DNA of 64,000 nucleotides from assembly GCA_037349315.1 (NCBI GenBank), contig JBAIAC010000035.1, positions 12,476,501 through 12,540,500 of the forward strand. The letters run 5' to 3'. Each line of letters begins with the position of its first letter. The first letter of the stretch is position 1. Both the position numbers and the translations under genes were made by a program. The notes under the pieces were generated by a model, which saw nothing but the letters and a program-made list of their open reading frames with translations, ran no database searches and was not told the DNA's origin. Origin of the DNA: Chelydra serpentina (taxonomy: Eukaryota; Chordata; Testudines; Chelydridae). Positions 23,262 to 36,763 of the stretch are shown here, piece after piece.

Positions 23262-24090
23262 AACATAAGAACAGTCATACTGGGTCAGGCCAATGGTCCA
23301 TCAAGCCCAGAATCCTGTCTTCTGACAGAGGCTGGTGCCAGATGTTTCAGAGGGAATGAACAGAACAGGGCAATTTATCAAGTGATCCATCCCCTATTGT
23401 CCAGTCTCAGTTTCTGGTAGTCAGAGGTTTAGGGAAACCCAGAGCATGAAGTTGCATCCCTGGCCATCCTGGCTAATAGCCATTGACAGACCTACCCTCC
23501 AAGAACTTGTCGAATTCTTTTTTGAACCCAGTTATAGTTTTGGCCTTCACAACATCCCCTGTGAATGAGTTCCAGAGGTTGACTGTGCGTTAAGTGAAGA
23601 AGAACTTCCTTTTGTTTGTTTTAAACCTACTGCCTATTAATTTCATTGGTGACTCCTGGTTCTTGTGTTTTGTGAAGGGATAAATAACACTTCTCTATTC
23701 TCTTTCTCTACACCATTCAGGATTTTATAGACCTCTATCTTATCCCCTGCCCCCTCCCCCAAATTATCACTTTTCTAAGCTGAATAGTCCCAGTCTTTTT
23801 AACTCCTGATATAGAAGCTGTTCCATACTCTTAATAATTTTTGATGGCCTTCTCACTACTTTTTCAAATTCGAATATATCTTTTCGGAAATGGGGCGACA
23901 AGAACTGCACGCAGTATTCAAGGTGTGGGCATACCACGGATTATATAGTGACATTATCTATCCCTTTCCACATTGTTCACTTTTTCGACTGCCGCTGCAC
24001 ATTGAGCAGATGTTGTCAGAGAACTATCCACAATGACTCCAAGATCTCTCTCGAGTGTGGCTCATCAGGGCCTGATCTGTGTCTGATAGG
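23262..24090 (-). mobile_element. CR1-like LINE 3' region, about 0.8 kb
   Basis: It begins cataagaacagtcatactgg, the reverse complement of a CR1-family 3' end, and continues through landmarks such as ttgaacccagttatagtttt, tgactcctggttcttgtgtt and caatgactccaagatctctc. All are recurrent in turtle and other reptile CR1 copies. The element reads on the minus strand with its 3' end at low coordinates; the 5' part is missing. Reading frames are broken. Confidence 0.75.
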
Positions 24091-27000
24091 ATGGGGTACA
24101 ATCTTCAGGGCACTGGCAGGACAAAGTGCATGTTCTATGCCCCCTTGACCGTTTGGGCATTAATCAGTCCTCAGGAGCCTAAAAGGACACCATGGCTGCA
24201 TGCTGAATGAACAATGTGAAGGCAGAAGCCCTTGACAGTGGGGATGCTATAGAGGAGGCAACTTTTTTTCAAAATCCTTCCTTATTCCTATCAGCATCCC
24301 CTTATGAGAGTTGAGGTTTATCCAGCTGCACATTTCAGCAAGGCTTTGTGAATAGTGGGAAATAGTGCCTGCTAAATGGTTTTTTGATCTCAATGAATTT
24401 AAAGTATTATCGCAGGTTGGTGCAAACTTCCCCTGTTATAGTTTCCTAATATTTGCATTTTAATATTTTGCATTAATTTAATCCCTTTGGTCCCAAATAG
24501 ACTAATATGCCTAGTGAGCACATTGTCCACCATTAAAATGCAGTGGCTGCTGAAGCAAAACACAGCAGCAACACCAGTTCTGAAGGATTGGGTGCATCTC
24601 GTCCAGCTGAAACTGCAGGGGGAATTTTGGTAAGTAGAATGAATTCACTCAAGTTGGCATTTTGGCCAGGAGGCCAAGACTAACATCTCTGGTCTTATGG
24701 ATTGATCCATGAGAACTTGAACATCTGCAAGATACTATGATCTAGCATCTGATTTATCAGTGTCCCAGGGCCACTCTACACCCACTATGCTGCCAAAGTG
24801 GCTGCAAAACAGCCGCACAATACCTCTCCCCCTGAAATATGTCACCAGTGTAGGCAACCCTAGTGCAGGAGGAGTTCCAGGGTGGACGGAGCCATGGCCA
24901 GGGCATTTCTGTAGCTTGGCTATTCCTCGGCTGCTGCAAAGCCCATGATGCTAAGGCAACAGAGGTGCAACTCTCAACTACTCTCTGACAGGATAAATGC
25001 AAGCCGCCTCCCCTTGGTCCCAAATCCCTGCACCAATAGGAGGTGGAATCAGGCTCCTAGAGTTTACATCTCATCTGAAAGACGGCACTTCCCGCAACAC
25101 ATCTATAGCACTTAACATCCTTCTGGTCTGGCTGCTGACAATTATCCATTCCATTCCCATGTATTTGCATGTGTTGTTGTGACTAGGCCTGTGTGTGTTG
25201 CCATCCCTAGTGTATGATATTTTACTTAATTAGTCCATTTAAATTTATTTAATTAGTTATTTTTTGAAGCTGTAAAGTGCCACAGATGTGCTAAGTCTGA
25301 GGTTTACTTGTTTCCTGGAAGGGCGGGAGGTGGTGGGGAGCCGACAGGATGGGACATTTTCTTTAGTAACCTGTAGAGTCATTTGATCTTTATCAGGCCT
25401 TTCTTTAACTTACTGCTGGATCTTTACAGCCAAGCGCTACCACTGTGTCCCTGACCATATTATATGTCAACTCTGGGCTCCTATGGATATACTGTTTGCA
25501 GATGGCAACAGATCAGCCTGCTTGTATGTAAATTTCAAATGGCTAACTACCACCTGGGATCTGATCCTGCAGCTCTTACAGGTGAGCAGTGCCCGTGAAT
25601 CAATGGGATTATTCATGTGAATATAGGCTGCAGAAGCAAGGAGGGGGCTGTCTATGCTACTGGAGGATCTGCTATGCAAGAGGGATCCTCAGCTGGCCAT
25701 GAGGCCACCTTTAAGTCCAGTATCTTCTTCAGAGTCACAGAAGAACTGGGTTAAGGAGAAGAAACGTAAGACAGAGCCACAGACATGTAAACGATAATGG
25801 ACCAGTAGATGGTGCTCAAAAATATGCAGCACAGGTACTCTGCAACTAGCTCCTAGGACTCAGCTCTTTACCTTTCAACTCTTAGCAGTGGGAGCAAAAC
25901 AAGTACAGAGGCTTTATGCTGCGTAATTGATCACAGTGTTATAGGTTTTGGCTGCACAGGGAATGTGCTGCTGTGTGGACTGGCCAGTACAATTCTAGCA
26001 AAGAAGACTGGATCTGACTTCCCTCACTTACCCCAGCTTTACACGACCGCTTTAAATGAAGTTACTCCTCATTTACACCGCTGAGAGGATAAGCAGGCCA
26101 GAGGGGCATCATTTCACCATTGCGCTGGGACCTCTTGCCTCAGAGGGGTTCATAGGGCAGGGCTACCATCCCTCTGGGAAATATGCCCGGTACAGGGAAC
26201 CCCAATGGCCATGTGCTGTGCTCGCATGGCTCTCTCTGCTCTACTTCTGCAGCACTCCCAGCTGCAAGGGGTGTTCGGGGAGAAGCAGAAGTGGGCCAAT
26301 GAAGGCGGAGGGTGCGAAACATATGCCTGGGGCGTTCTCACAACTTGGCAGGTCTGAACCCCAGCAGGCTCAACAAGGGTCAGTGAAACAGGGGCTCAAC
26401 ATCGGGAAGCTCCGAGGACTGCCCTAGCCTGCTCCAAAGACATCTGTGCAGTCCCTGAACAGGGGGAGCCCAAGATACCGCCGTTGTGTCCTGTGCTGGC
26501 ACCAGGGCAGGCATCACCCTGCTGCAGAGTGATTAGGATCCTTCCACTGCAGAGGAAGAACAACCTCCTCCAGAGCAAATGCTCACTCATCGGCCTAGCC
26601 CTGCCGGCCTATCCGACATAACTATGCAATTCTCTGCAACCAGAAGGGCTGAATATTTCCCCCTCCAGTACAGATGGGGAGGGGAGACAAGAAAGAACGA
26701 GGGGGAAAATCCTTTTAGGTGTAGATCCTCAGCTACTTAAACGGACACTGTCAAGGTTGTTAGGCATTAACCTACCTTGGCAATTGCCCCATGTTGTAGG
26801 TCTGGCCTCTACAGACTCTAGCAATGGAGTTTCTTTTAAACGGATATATTTCTTCAGCACTAAAAATCAAAGGAAAGAGAGGGGGAAAGAGACCCTCAAC
26901 TTATCTGCTTCCTTCTGTAAAGAGATCAGTGCACATAGAGCGAGCCAGAAGAGCTGACAAGTCATGTGACATGTCACGGTAATAGGAAGGGACACCTAGC

Positions 27001-29789
27001 AGCCCCCAGATCACTCCCTTTCAAATGCAGGAATTGTTTTGTCTTTGGCGATATAAAGAGGAGGGCTGCCATATTATCTCCGTCCTCAGTGGATCAGCGC
27101 AGTGGGGCTCATTCATACACAGACAGAGACAAGACATCGAATTGGGATCTTTCTGAATACAAATTCTGTCGGAGGTCTCAAGTGGTACACAGAGCGACAG
27201 CCTCGGGTATAGAGGCTATGAAGGCAGGTATAACAGCAAGTGAATGTGGAAGAGCTGCTGCGTGGCTGTTACTGCTGTCCCAAGGCTGGATTAGCCCCCA
27301 AGGCTGCTGCTCCCACTCCATTCCACTCCGCAGGAATTTATTTTGGGGACCCCCTATATATATTGGCTCTGGCCTCAGCCCCTCAAAATCCCTAGATGCA
27401 GGGAACCCACAAGGAGCTGTGCCTTCCGTGAACAGGACGTGTCCTGCTTCCTGTCCTGTACAGCTGAAGCACCCTACCAGTTCAGCAGAGGTCAGGAGTC
27501 TCAGGACCCTATCTGCCAGCAGCTGGAGGGATAGATCTTCTTTGGGTATAAGTCAGTGCATTTCCATTGCCTTCAATGGCGTGATGCCTACTTATACCAG
27601 CTGAGGCTCGGGCCCTGTGGTTCTGTGAACACTAGCACTGACGAATCTCCTTGCTTTTTTCTTTTATGTACAAAGCTGTGACCATCGGTACAAAGGACAT
27701 ATCTCCCCTCCCATAATCAATGGCTTGCTTGCCTCCAGAAATCCAGGCCCGATTCCTCTCCCATAGGGTGACAACCAGGAGTAACTTCATCAAAGTTAAT
27801 GGAGCTGCACCGGTGTGAGGGAGGTTTGTTTGTGTGTTGAATATACAAGAAGTCACAGCGTGCATTTTAAATAACTGCCTCATATTGACTGAGGCAAGCA
27901 AGCTCACAAGGGAAGCCCCTCCCCCTCCCAGCTTTGAAACTATGAGGGGAAAATACACCAGGTAAATTAGTTGGGAGGGAGAAGATCTAAATGGTTAATG
28001 GTGCCCCTTTAAATTGCCGGAGCACATTTTAAGGCTGCACCAGTGGTTGGGCTTTGAGAGACAAATCTTTTACGGTAAAGGAAGCTGAGCAGCCTTTTGT
28101 CTCATGCCCTCTGCCCCCTGTTCAGTCTCTGTAACTGCTTGCTGATTATTGGAAAGGATTCTGTTCCCGGGGTGCGGGGTAGGGGGGCTCCCAGTATTTA
28201 ACAAACAATGTATGCACTGAAATTAACAGAAAACTATATGGTGTTTCTTCCTGGGAGTCATTGCACATGATGCATTCAAGGTCAGGCTCATTATCGCTCA
28301 AGTTTTCTGTCACTTCATGCTGAATAGGCTCTAGAGAACATATTTAGTAGCTTTTAGTAAGTAATTTTTAATAGTACATGTGCTGAAAGCTACACATATA
28401 ATAAATAGCTAGACCCTGTCCTAAAGAAAGAGCTTGCAGCCTTAGCGTACAGCGAGAGAAAACAAACCAAGCAGGATGAGGGTAGGGAAGACAGGATAAC
28501 AATGAAACAAATTATATTCGGTGAAATAAACGGTCTTGTCAGCCAAAGCCCAGCCATTGTTTAGTGTTTTATAGGCATCAGAGCAGAGCTGACTTGAAGG
28601 AGGACAATGGAGTGAGTGTACAGATTTTTAGGGAGAGCTCCTCCCATGGATAAGGGGTTTGTCAGTTTGTCAATAATCCCTGCATGTATTTAATAAAAAT
28701 CATCCTTCATGAAAAATACTAAAACCAAGTTAGTTTCAGATCCCAGATTCAGGCCTTTAGGTTCTACTACAATAATTAAACATTCACTCTGTGTTTCCAT
28801 TTAGGAATATCATCCTATCTAGGAATGTATCCCTGGCCTCTGGGCACCTTTACAGAGTTCTGATTATTTAACATAGTGTCTAATTACATTATTCTGGCAA
28901 TTTAGATCCATGTTACAAAATCACAGCACGTGCTGGATCAGAGTTAACAAAGTGGAACAATAGGCTGAGGTTACATCCTAAAGTGTTGGTTGTCCCTTTA
29001 TCTCAAGCAGAATTTCTTCAATACCATATTGGGCATGATTTTAAAATCAATGTGTTAATCAGCAGGTTTTCACTTACTGATGACAAAGGGAGGGAAGCTC
29101 ATTGCTAAGCAATTCTTAAGGAGTAGAGAAAGCATTGCACATCTATGTTACTTAAATTTTCTGATGCTTACAGAAGAGCAGTCAGTCTTAATAAGGTTAT
29201 TTGGCCAAATTTGCAAATCAGAAGGGAATCAGACTTGCTTTCTGATTAAACTGTTTGTGGTCCCTGTAATTTTGAAACAACCCCCAATAAGTTTGTGAGC
29301 AATGCTGTAACCACCTATGCAAGCAAGCACTGGGCAACAAACTAGAAAAGGTGTTAAAGGGGTGGGGAAATGCAGGAGAGCTTTGCAACCCATGCAGTGG
29401 GAGAAGTCAAGCTCTCTCAGTTGCAGCCATTGCTTTTAATGTTTGCCAGGCAGAATGTGCTTGTACCTAACATCAGGAACCATTCCTTGAGGGACATCTA
29501 AAGGAGGAATTAGTGATCAGATTGAACTTCAGCATTGGGATCACCACCAAGAGCAGGTGTATTGAGGCACTAGACCTTGTTCTGGGTATTTTAGGGTAGA
29601 TTCCCAACAATAAGGGCAAGTCTTGACTTGGAAGTGAAGGGTGAAGCCTCCCCTAGCACAGGCCAGAGGCCTGTGTGTTAAGGGACGAGTAGTACTCCTG
29701 GTACAGAATGGAGAGAGCCTGACTGCCCCTTCAGCCATGTCTCAGGAGAGTGGATTATTATTGCACACATGATTGCTTTGTAGCCTAGT
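24091..29789. other. No recognised gene, 24.1-29.8 kb
   Basis: This is largely unique-looking sequence. A 212-codon open frame at 26966-27604 and a TATA-like gatataaag near 27052 were examined, but the frame has no family resemblance, conserved signal or splice support. Short fragments of the ancient repeat family occur (near 25560-25625). IL3 and CSF2, expected neighbours of ACSL6 in other amniotes, were looked for by motif and not found. Confidence 0.5.
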
Positions 29790-29925
29790 AACACAGTTTA
29801 AGGCCAGAAGGGACCATCAGATGATCCAGTCTGACCTGCATATCACAGGCCATTACATTTCGCAAACAGCCCTCGGTTGAGTCCAATGACTTAAGCTGAA
29901 CGAAAGCCAACTACATCCTTAGGAA
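29790..29925 (-). repeat. CR1 3'-end fragment
   Basis: The text aaggccagaagggaccatca followed by gatgatccagtctgacctgc and tatcacaggccattacat is an antisense CR1-type tail. Confidence 0.7.
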
Positions 29926-31430
29926 ACTGAACTGTTGCGCTGGGCTCTTTGCTACATGTTCGCATGGTGTAATTTGTGTGAAATGTCTGGATTTTGTAAG
30001 TTGTTGATTGGTTTCAGAAAACTCAAAGCTGTGTCCTTTACCTTCCAAAAGAGTATGGTGTTTTCATTTAAAATTGGCAGGGGAAAGGTATTTGGCCAGG
30101 GTGGAATTTGACTTGTATGGTGTTATTTATTCTTGCATGTAGTACATTCCCATTATATAACAGCAATGTTAAGAGCTCCATGAGATTGCATATACAGTAA
30201 GCAGAATGTCATTAGTAGCGTCCGCTGATGAAAGATACATTATACAATATAAGCAATAGGCAAAGTTTCCACAGGATTCCTAGGGGAAATTATTTTCAAT
30301 TGGGCTCATTCCATCTGCTACAGTTAAATACTCCAGGGAAAATCCAAATATTAAAATCAATGTAATGTATAAGGTACATGTACGATTCTTGATTACTGGT
30401 GGTTATTCAAGATCCCATGACCCAAAACCCCAGTGTCCTGCTAAATTCCCACTTGGGCAATTACTTTCTGCCAACCCGAAAGTTTCCTCTGTAGTTTAAT
30501 ATAGCTAAAATAAGTGCCTAGGTACTTCAACAAAAAGGTACTTTACATATATTACATTCAAAAAGTAGGTTTGAGAGGAGGACAGACAGTTCCCCTTCAC
30601 CTCGTGACTGAAACAGTTGCATCATGCTAATGAGCGCTGTTAAACAGCTCCTGTATTCCTCCTCAGAAAGAACTATATTTCAGGGGCAAGTTTAGTGATT
30701 CCTGTCTTTGTGAAGTTTGTCAAGATTTTCAAATCCTTTGTGATGAAAGAAGTTATAACTATGTTATTATTATTATTATTATTTATAACTCAGTCTAAAA
30801 CACACTGCAAAGCATCATGGAGGATTCCATATTGATGGAAATAACACAAACAAATGGGAAATTAGAACTGCACACTGAGCGTTCCAGTACATTAATCAAC
30901 TCAGCCATCTGAACAATTCAATGGCAGGATTGCTGGAATCCTTGTATACACTAACTTGCAGATGCAGCAAGTAAAATTTTAGGGGGAGTGTTACATAATA
31001 TTTTCCTGGTTATACTTCCATGTTTTCATGGTTTAAAAACCATGATTTGAATGGAGATTTTAGGTGAGTAATCTGAAATCACATTTCTTTCCCATCCTCA
31101 CTAATGAGGATAAAGAATTTCTCAGTTTCTCATTTCTGATATTCAGAATCTATAGTTTCTAGGCTAACTCAGTCATTGGCCCCTATTTCTGATTACATAT
31201 GGTTTTAGTATTATTGTGCTGCAGATCTTATTTGGCTTGGGTCTTGCAACAGTTAATCTTGATATTGCGGCTTGGCAATGACCCTGTCCTTAACGACGTT
31301 TGGGTAAGCAGCCCTGCTTTTGGAACATAGCCCACACTTACAATGTCGAAATAACTCAGACAGCAGCAGTATCTCGACACGTGGGAAAGGCCCTGGTTGC
31401 TCTGGGCTGACCACAGCAAGAAGAATTTTG

Positions 31431-31432
<2 letters not shown>
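29926..31432. other. No recognised gene, 29.9-31.4 kb
   Basis: AT-rich intergenic sequence with a TTA trinucleotide run near 30762-30785. Nothing else recognised. Confidence 0.6.

Positions 31433-31490
<58 letters not shown>
31433..31490. repeat. GT microsatellite, about 29 units
   Basis: An uninterrupted GT run ending at acacgtacc. Its reverse strand yields a spurious Thr-His repeat in open frames. It abuts a DNA-transposon copy starting about 15 bp further right. Confidence 0.97.
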
Positions 31491-31492
<2 letters not shown>

Positions 31493-31505
31493 ACGTACCA
31501 CTGAC

Positions 31506-32183
31506 AGTAAGTTCCCTCTAAGCTGTGCAGCCGCCTATTAAGCCCCACACAGGGGCTTAGGGCTGCGGCGGGGAGAGATGCCTCTTCCCCAGCATGGACC
31601 TGCTGTGGGGGGGGGGGGGGGGAGAGGCGCCCCTCCCCACCAGCCCCAGCATGGACTTGCCCCTGCCGGGGGAGAGGAACCCCTCACCCTCCCCTGGCCC
31701 AGGCCCACCAGAGACGTCAGGGAGAGGAGCCACTCCCTTGGCCCAGCTCAACCCCGCCAGAGCTGCCACCGGGGAGAGGTGCCTCTCCCCCAGCCCCGAG
31801 CTGCTGTGGTGAGAGAGGGCTAGGAGCGGGGGAAGTCCTTTCTCCCCGCCGCAGCCCTGAGACAGCCTGCACCCCCAAACCCCTCAGCCTGCACCTCCCC
31901 CACACCCCAACCCTCTGCTTTAGCCCTGAGCCCCCTCCTGCACCCTGAACGCCTCATTCCCAGCCCCACCCCAGAGCCCGCACCCCTAGCCGGAGCCCTC
32001 ACCCCCCCCCACCCAAACCCTCTGTCCCCTCTCACACTCCAAACCCCTCAGCCCCACCCCCACCACATGAATTTTGTTATGTGCACCAATGTGAAGGTGA
32101 TGCGTCACATATTACCTCTATATTGGTCCACATAACAAAATTCATTCTGCACATGGACATAAAAAATTAGAGGGAACACTGCC
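31506..32183. mobile_element. GC-rich non-autonomous DNA transposon (ttccctctaa family)
   Basis: The left boundary reads gttccctctaagctgtgcag and the right reads aaattagagggaacactg, forming inverted ends. The interior is a C-rich, loosely tandem series (for example ctgcaccctgaac and gcctgcacctccccc units) with a poly-G run near 31610-31621. The seven bases acagtaa flank both sides but may be coincidental, so the target duplication is uncertain. No coding sequence is present. Confidence 0.7.
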
Positions 32184-33640
32184 TACAGTAAATGAAAGTT
32201 TTCTGGTGTGTGCCTACCGCAATTAATACCTTACTGGCATTCAGAAGTGTTGGTGAGCTCTGTCTACCTTGCCTTCACTATTAAGGTATGCAAGACTCTA
32301 CTAATATGAAAACTTTGAAGTTACAATTCATTTTATATTGAAGTTGAAGCTTCAAAGTTTTCACTAGATTTCTAAATTATTCTTATGAAGGAAAAGTCGA
32401 GGCAGGAGAAAGGAACGGGGGGGAGGGAGAGTAAAAATATGTGCAAGTAAGAAGAGAAGAGAAGGGAAATGGACCAGAGAAAAAAAGAGAACAGGCTAGT
32501 TAACTATCAGGAGGGAATTAATAGTCTCAAGTCTCTGGAGCATGGGCTGGTTTAGGGTGAAGATGCCTTCTGCAGTAGTGTACATTTACTTTCCATCTAT
32601 AGAGGTTTGGTGGCTTGAATTACCTGCCAGGCTGTGGTAATAACTAATACTCACTTTGATTATTCTAAAATTCCAAATGTCCCGTACTTGAACTCAGTAC
32701 ATGAAAGAGCTGTTGAATAGGGCGGGGAGATAATCTCTTTTTTAGTTCTTATAAAGGGTGATAATCCATTCATGTAACTTTGAAAATATTCACTATTTTC
32801 ACTTGTGGTAAGAACACTTTAGCTTAACCCTCTAAACCATTCTATGCAACTAACTGTATAAAAGATGCCCTATTACCATCTTGAATAGATCAATTAAGGC
32901 TAAAAAATTCCAATAAGCATATCTTAAAGCACCACATGAAAGCAATGAGCCAACATGATTCTGATAATCACTCAAATATGATTCACATTTTAAAATCTCT
33001 AATTTATCGTTCTCCTTTCCAATATCACAAATACACTCCTCTAGTTTACACTGTGGTTCTGGACCACCAAATATTGCCCCCCCCCCCCACCTGGAGGCTA
33101 CAAAGATAGTGTAATGCTATTTCCAGTCTTGTATTAAGCAGAGCTTGACCAGACCAGAGGATCTGCCTTCTAGTTTACATACATCATTAATCAAAATGTA
33201 GACTATAACTGCACTATTAGTTTATATTTAATATCAGGTATGTCACTCAAGGAGACTGACTGATCTTACACTGGTCTAAACTGTAACTCCAGTGAAGTCA
33301 ATGCAGTTAATGGGTATAACTCCAGTGTGAGAGCAGAATCAGTCCCATGGTATGTCTATGATGCAATTGTAATTTTATTGAATGTCCAATTTGGTTAACT
33401 GATGACAATATTTCTATCATTACTTCATAGATTTAATCCCTGTTCTGGAGGCCAGAAGTCCCATAGAGTTCAGGAGACTAAAATTTACATGTCTAGCATC
33501 CAAGTAAAACCTCTCATCATTATATCCATATCCAAGCACAAAAGAGTATCTGAAATCACACACCCAATTTTCTGAGGTGCACTAAAGGCTGTTAGTTATA
33601 GCTATGAACTAGCAAATGTAAGTAAGCTCTTATTTGGATT
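32184..33640. other. No recognised gene, 32.2-33.6 kb
   Basis: AT-rich intergenic DNA with a short C run near 33079 and a weak copy of the ancient palindromic repeat near 33270-33350. Confidence 0.6.
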
Positions 33641-34330
33641 AATGCTGTCAAGTGATAAAAAAAATTAATCGCACAATAAAAAAATTGTGATTTAATTGTG
33701 CTGTTAAACTATAGTAGAATATCAATTAAATATTTTTGATGTTTTCTACATTTTTTCAAATATATTGATTTCAATTACAATACGGAATACAAAGTGTACA
33801 GTGCTCACGTTTATATTTAATTTTGATTACAAATATTTGCACTGTTAAAAACAAAAGAAATAGTATTTTTCAATTCACCTAATACAAGTACTGTAGTGCA
33901 ATCTCTTTATCATGAAAGTTAATTCTACATTTGTAAGTTCATGTAAAAAAAACTGCATTCAAAAATAAAACAAAATTTTAGAGCCTACAAGTCCACGCAG
34001 TCCTGCTTCTTGTTCAGCCAATTGCTCAAACCAATCTGTTTACATTTTCAGGAGATAATGCTGCTTGCTTCTTGTTTACAATGTCACCTGAAAGTGAGAA
34101 CAGGTGTTCGCATGGCATTTACATACCATATGCTCTAAAGATTCATATGTCCTTTCATGCTTCAATCACCAATCCAGGGGACATGTGCCCATGCTGATGA
34201 CAGGTTCTTCTCAATAACAATCCAAAGCAGTGCAGGCCGACGCATGTTCACTTTCATCATCTGAGTCAGATGCCAAAAGTAGAAGGTTGATTTTCTTTTT
34301 TGGTGGTTCGGGTGCTGTAGTTTCTGCATT

Positions 34331-34474
34331 AGATTCTCATGCGAACACACCCTGTGATTCAGGACTGTCTGCTCCTTTTCTTCCCTTACAGGAGCAGCAG
34401 CTAAGAATGCAGCACTGCAATGACAGGCAACCTCCTCCAAGATGGGAAAGTCGTTCCAAACCAGCTGCCAGGAT
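34331..34474 (-). repeat. 144 bp hAT-derived block, copy 1 of a near-identical pair
   Basis: The block runs from agattctcatgcg to ctgccaggat and matches 36764-36907 at all but two of 144 positions. On the minus strand it is open and reads WNDFPILEEVACHCSAAFLA followed by APVREEK. It is part of the surrounding transposase-derived sequence. Confidence 0.85.
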
Positions 34475-34983
34475 CAGATAATGCACAAAGTTTCTGCATT
34501 AGAGTGTTGCTCTTTTAAGACTCCTGAATGTATGCTCCACGCCTCTCAGATTTTAGAAGGCACTTCAGATTCTTAAACATTGGGTCGAGTGCTGTAGCTA
34601 TCTTTAGAAATCTCACATTGGTACCTTCTTTGCATTTTGTCAAATCTGCAGTGAAAGTGTTCTTAAATCAAACATGTGCTGGCTCATTATCTGAGACTGC
34701 CATAACATGAAATATATGGCAGAATGTGGGTAAACAGAGCAGGAGACACACAATTCTTTCCCAAGGAGTTCAGTCAGAAATTTAATTAACACATTTTTTT
34801 AACGAGCCTCATCAGCATGGAAGCATGTCCTCTGGAATGGTGGCTGAAGCATGAAGGGGCATGCGAATGTTTAGCATATCTGGCATGTAAGTACCTTGCA
34901 ATGCCTGTTCTCATTTTCAGCTGACGTAAATAAGAAACGGGCAGCATTATCTCCCGTAAATGTAAACAAACTTGTTTGTCTTA

Positions 34984-35213
34984 GGGCTGGTCTACACTAA
35001 CCCCCCATGTCGAACTAAGATACGCAACTTCAGCTATGTTAGTTCGACTTCAGCTACGTTATTATCTTAGTTCGAACTTACCTGTGGTCCACACGCAGCG
35101 CGCAGGCTCCCCCGTCGATGGCGCTTACTCCTCGCGTCGAGCTGGATTACCAGCGTCGACGGGGGAGCACTTCCTGGTTCGATTTATCGCGTCCGGTAAG
35201 TGTAGACTAGCCC
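34984..35213. mobile_element. PIF/Harbinger-like MITE, copy 1 (230 bp)
   Basis: Ends gggctggtctacact and (inverse of right) gggctagtctacact, bordered by TTA at 34981-34983 and 35214-35216. A 3 bp TTA duplication with G-rich ends fits PIF/Harbinger. Interior landmarks are cttagttcgaacttacctgt and agctggattaccagcgtcga. It is inserted in the right arm of the hAT remnant, so it is younger than that element. Confidence 0.82.
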
Positions 35214-35640
35214 TTAGCGAAAAAGTAGGACTGAATGGACTTGTAGGCTCTAAAGTTTTACACTGCACTCAAAAACAAAACAGTTATGTAACCAAAAAAA
35301 ATAATAATCTACATTTGTAAATTGCACTTTCACAATAAAGAGGTTGCACTACGGTACCTGAATGAGAGGAATTGAAAACTACTATTTCTTTTATCATTTT
35401 TACAGTGTAAATATTTGTAGTAAAAAATAATATAAAGCAAGCACTGTACACGTTGTATTCTGTGTTGTAATTGAAATCAATATATTTGAAAATGTAGAAA
35501 AACATGCACAAAAATTTAATAAATTTCAGTTGGTATTCTATTGTTTAACAGTGCGATTAAAACGGCGATTAATCGTGATTCATTTTTTAAATTGCAATTA
35601 ATTTGAGTTAATCGCGTGAGTTAACTGTGATTAATCAATT

Positions 35641-36763
35641 AATTTGGAGAGAATGACCCTCAGGCTACGCTCTTTAAAGATTCCTGACACTTGCTCAGAT
35701 TCTCTAGGACTACAGTTTCCTCAACCATAATAAGGCAAACTCCCCTGGCTATACAGTATTTGCTGCAGAAGCAACATACTCCTTCTCCATAAAGAGTGTC
35801 CTTGACAACAGTACTGTTTTTTCATTCATACTTGAATTGACAGAGATGAGGAAACAAAGCTTATTGGACCCGAAACATCTCAGTCTAAAGGGTGAGATGC
35901 AAAGCTACGTCACTCAATGAAAAATTATTCTACAGTGCAAGCTTTTTGAGCCTTTAAAGCTGCATCTTAACACCCCTTTGCTAAATATTGATTGCCCCAA
36001 CCTCACAAGCCCACAAAATATTGTTTGGGTTTGTGGTTACATTGTTGTGACTCTACTGACCTCAGCAAAAATCACACCAGTGTACCAATGAGCAGAATTT
36101 GTGGTGATAATTTCAGCTCGCCAATCCTGCCCTGCCCCGCCCCAGGCCCAAATGGAAGAAAAGTCTTCCCGCATGTATATTTCTTTACACTTAAATTAGT
36201 GCAATTAGTGCACTTAGTTAGTCTAATCAATACCTATTGCAATGCTGAAAAATCTTATTTTAGACCTGAGTACTTTAGACTCTCTTTTTCCTCCAGGACA
36301 AATATTTAAAATCAAATATACTGTATATCATTGAAATTCAAATAATTTCCATTAGATCTTATAACATTTGACAGTCAACAGGAAGATGTCTAGTTATCTG
36401 GTTACTGTTTTTAACACCCTGGCCCCTGTATTTGGGGTTTCCCTATGCTAAATGTGAACAAGCACAATCCTGTGTTTAGTACAAGAATTCCACATCATCT
36501 CCAGGGATTAACACAGGTTTTTCTGGTCAAAAAAGTTTATGTAATGTAAAAAAAAAAGGCTTTTTCTTTACTATCTTACACTAACAGTTTACTAGATTCC
36601 TTGCCTCCAATGAGGTTTCTAGGTTTTTTTGCAAAGCAGCATCTAAGGCATTCAAGTGCAGACTTTCCCTAGTTTGAGTATATGATAAGGGGGCCAGGGG
36701 GGCTTCCTCTGCCCAAGCACGGAATCAAGTTTAGTTACTTACTTGGTCCATGTGGGGATTCTA
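35641..36763. other. No recognised gene, 35.6-36.8 kb
   Basis: AT-rich intergenic sequence; no repeat or exon recognised. Confidence 0.55.

Larger units (their letters stand above)
33641..35640. mobile_element. hAT transposon remnant in inverted (head-to-head) arrangement
   Basis: The left arm (about 33641-34790) is the reverse complement of the family also seen at 61080-61722. The right arm (about 34800-35640) is in forward orientation, so each arm carries the same sequence inverted: gagcctacaagtcc near 33981 and ggacttgtaggctc near 35238. On the minus strand near 34190-34130 the reading PLDW-stop-LKHERTYES is a hAT C-terminal dimerisation motif with a TGA in place of Trp. The right arm has the matching motif near 34822-34905. 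A Harbinger-like MITE is inserted in the right arm. It is thoroughly non-functional. Confidence 0.78.

Noticed and set aside
26966..27604. 212-codon plus-strand open frame with a TATA-like box upstream
   Set aside because: No known domain, low-complexity-free but family-less composition, no splice or polyadenylation support; a frame this long can occur by chance.
31228..31548. Minus-strand open frame with a long Thr-His repeat
   Set aside because: It is simply the translation of the GT microsatellite.
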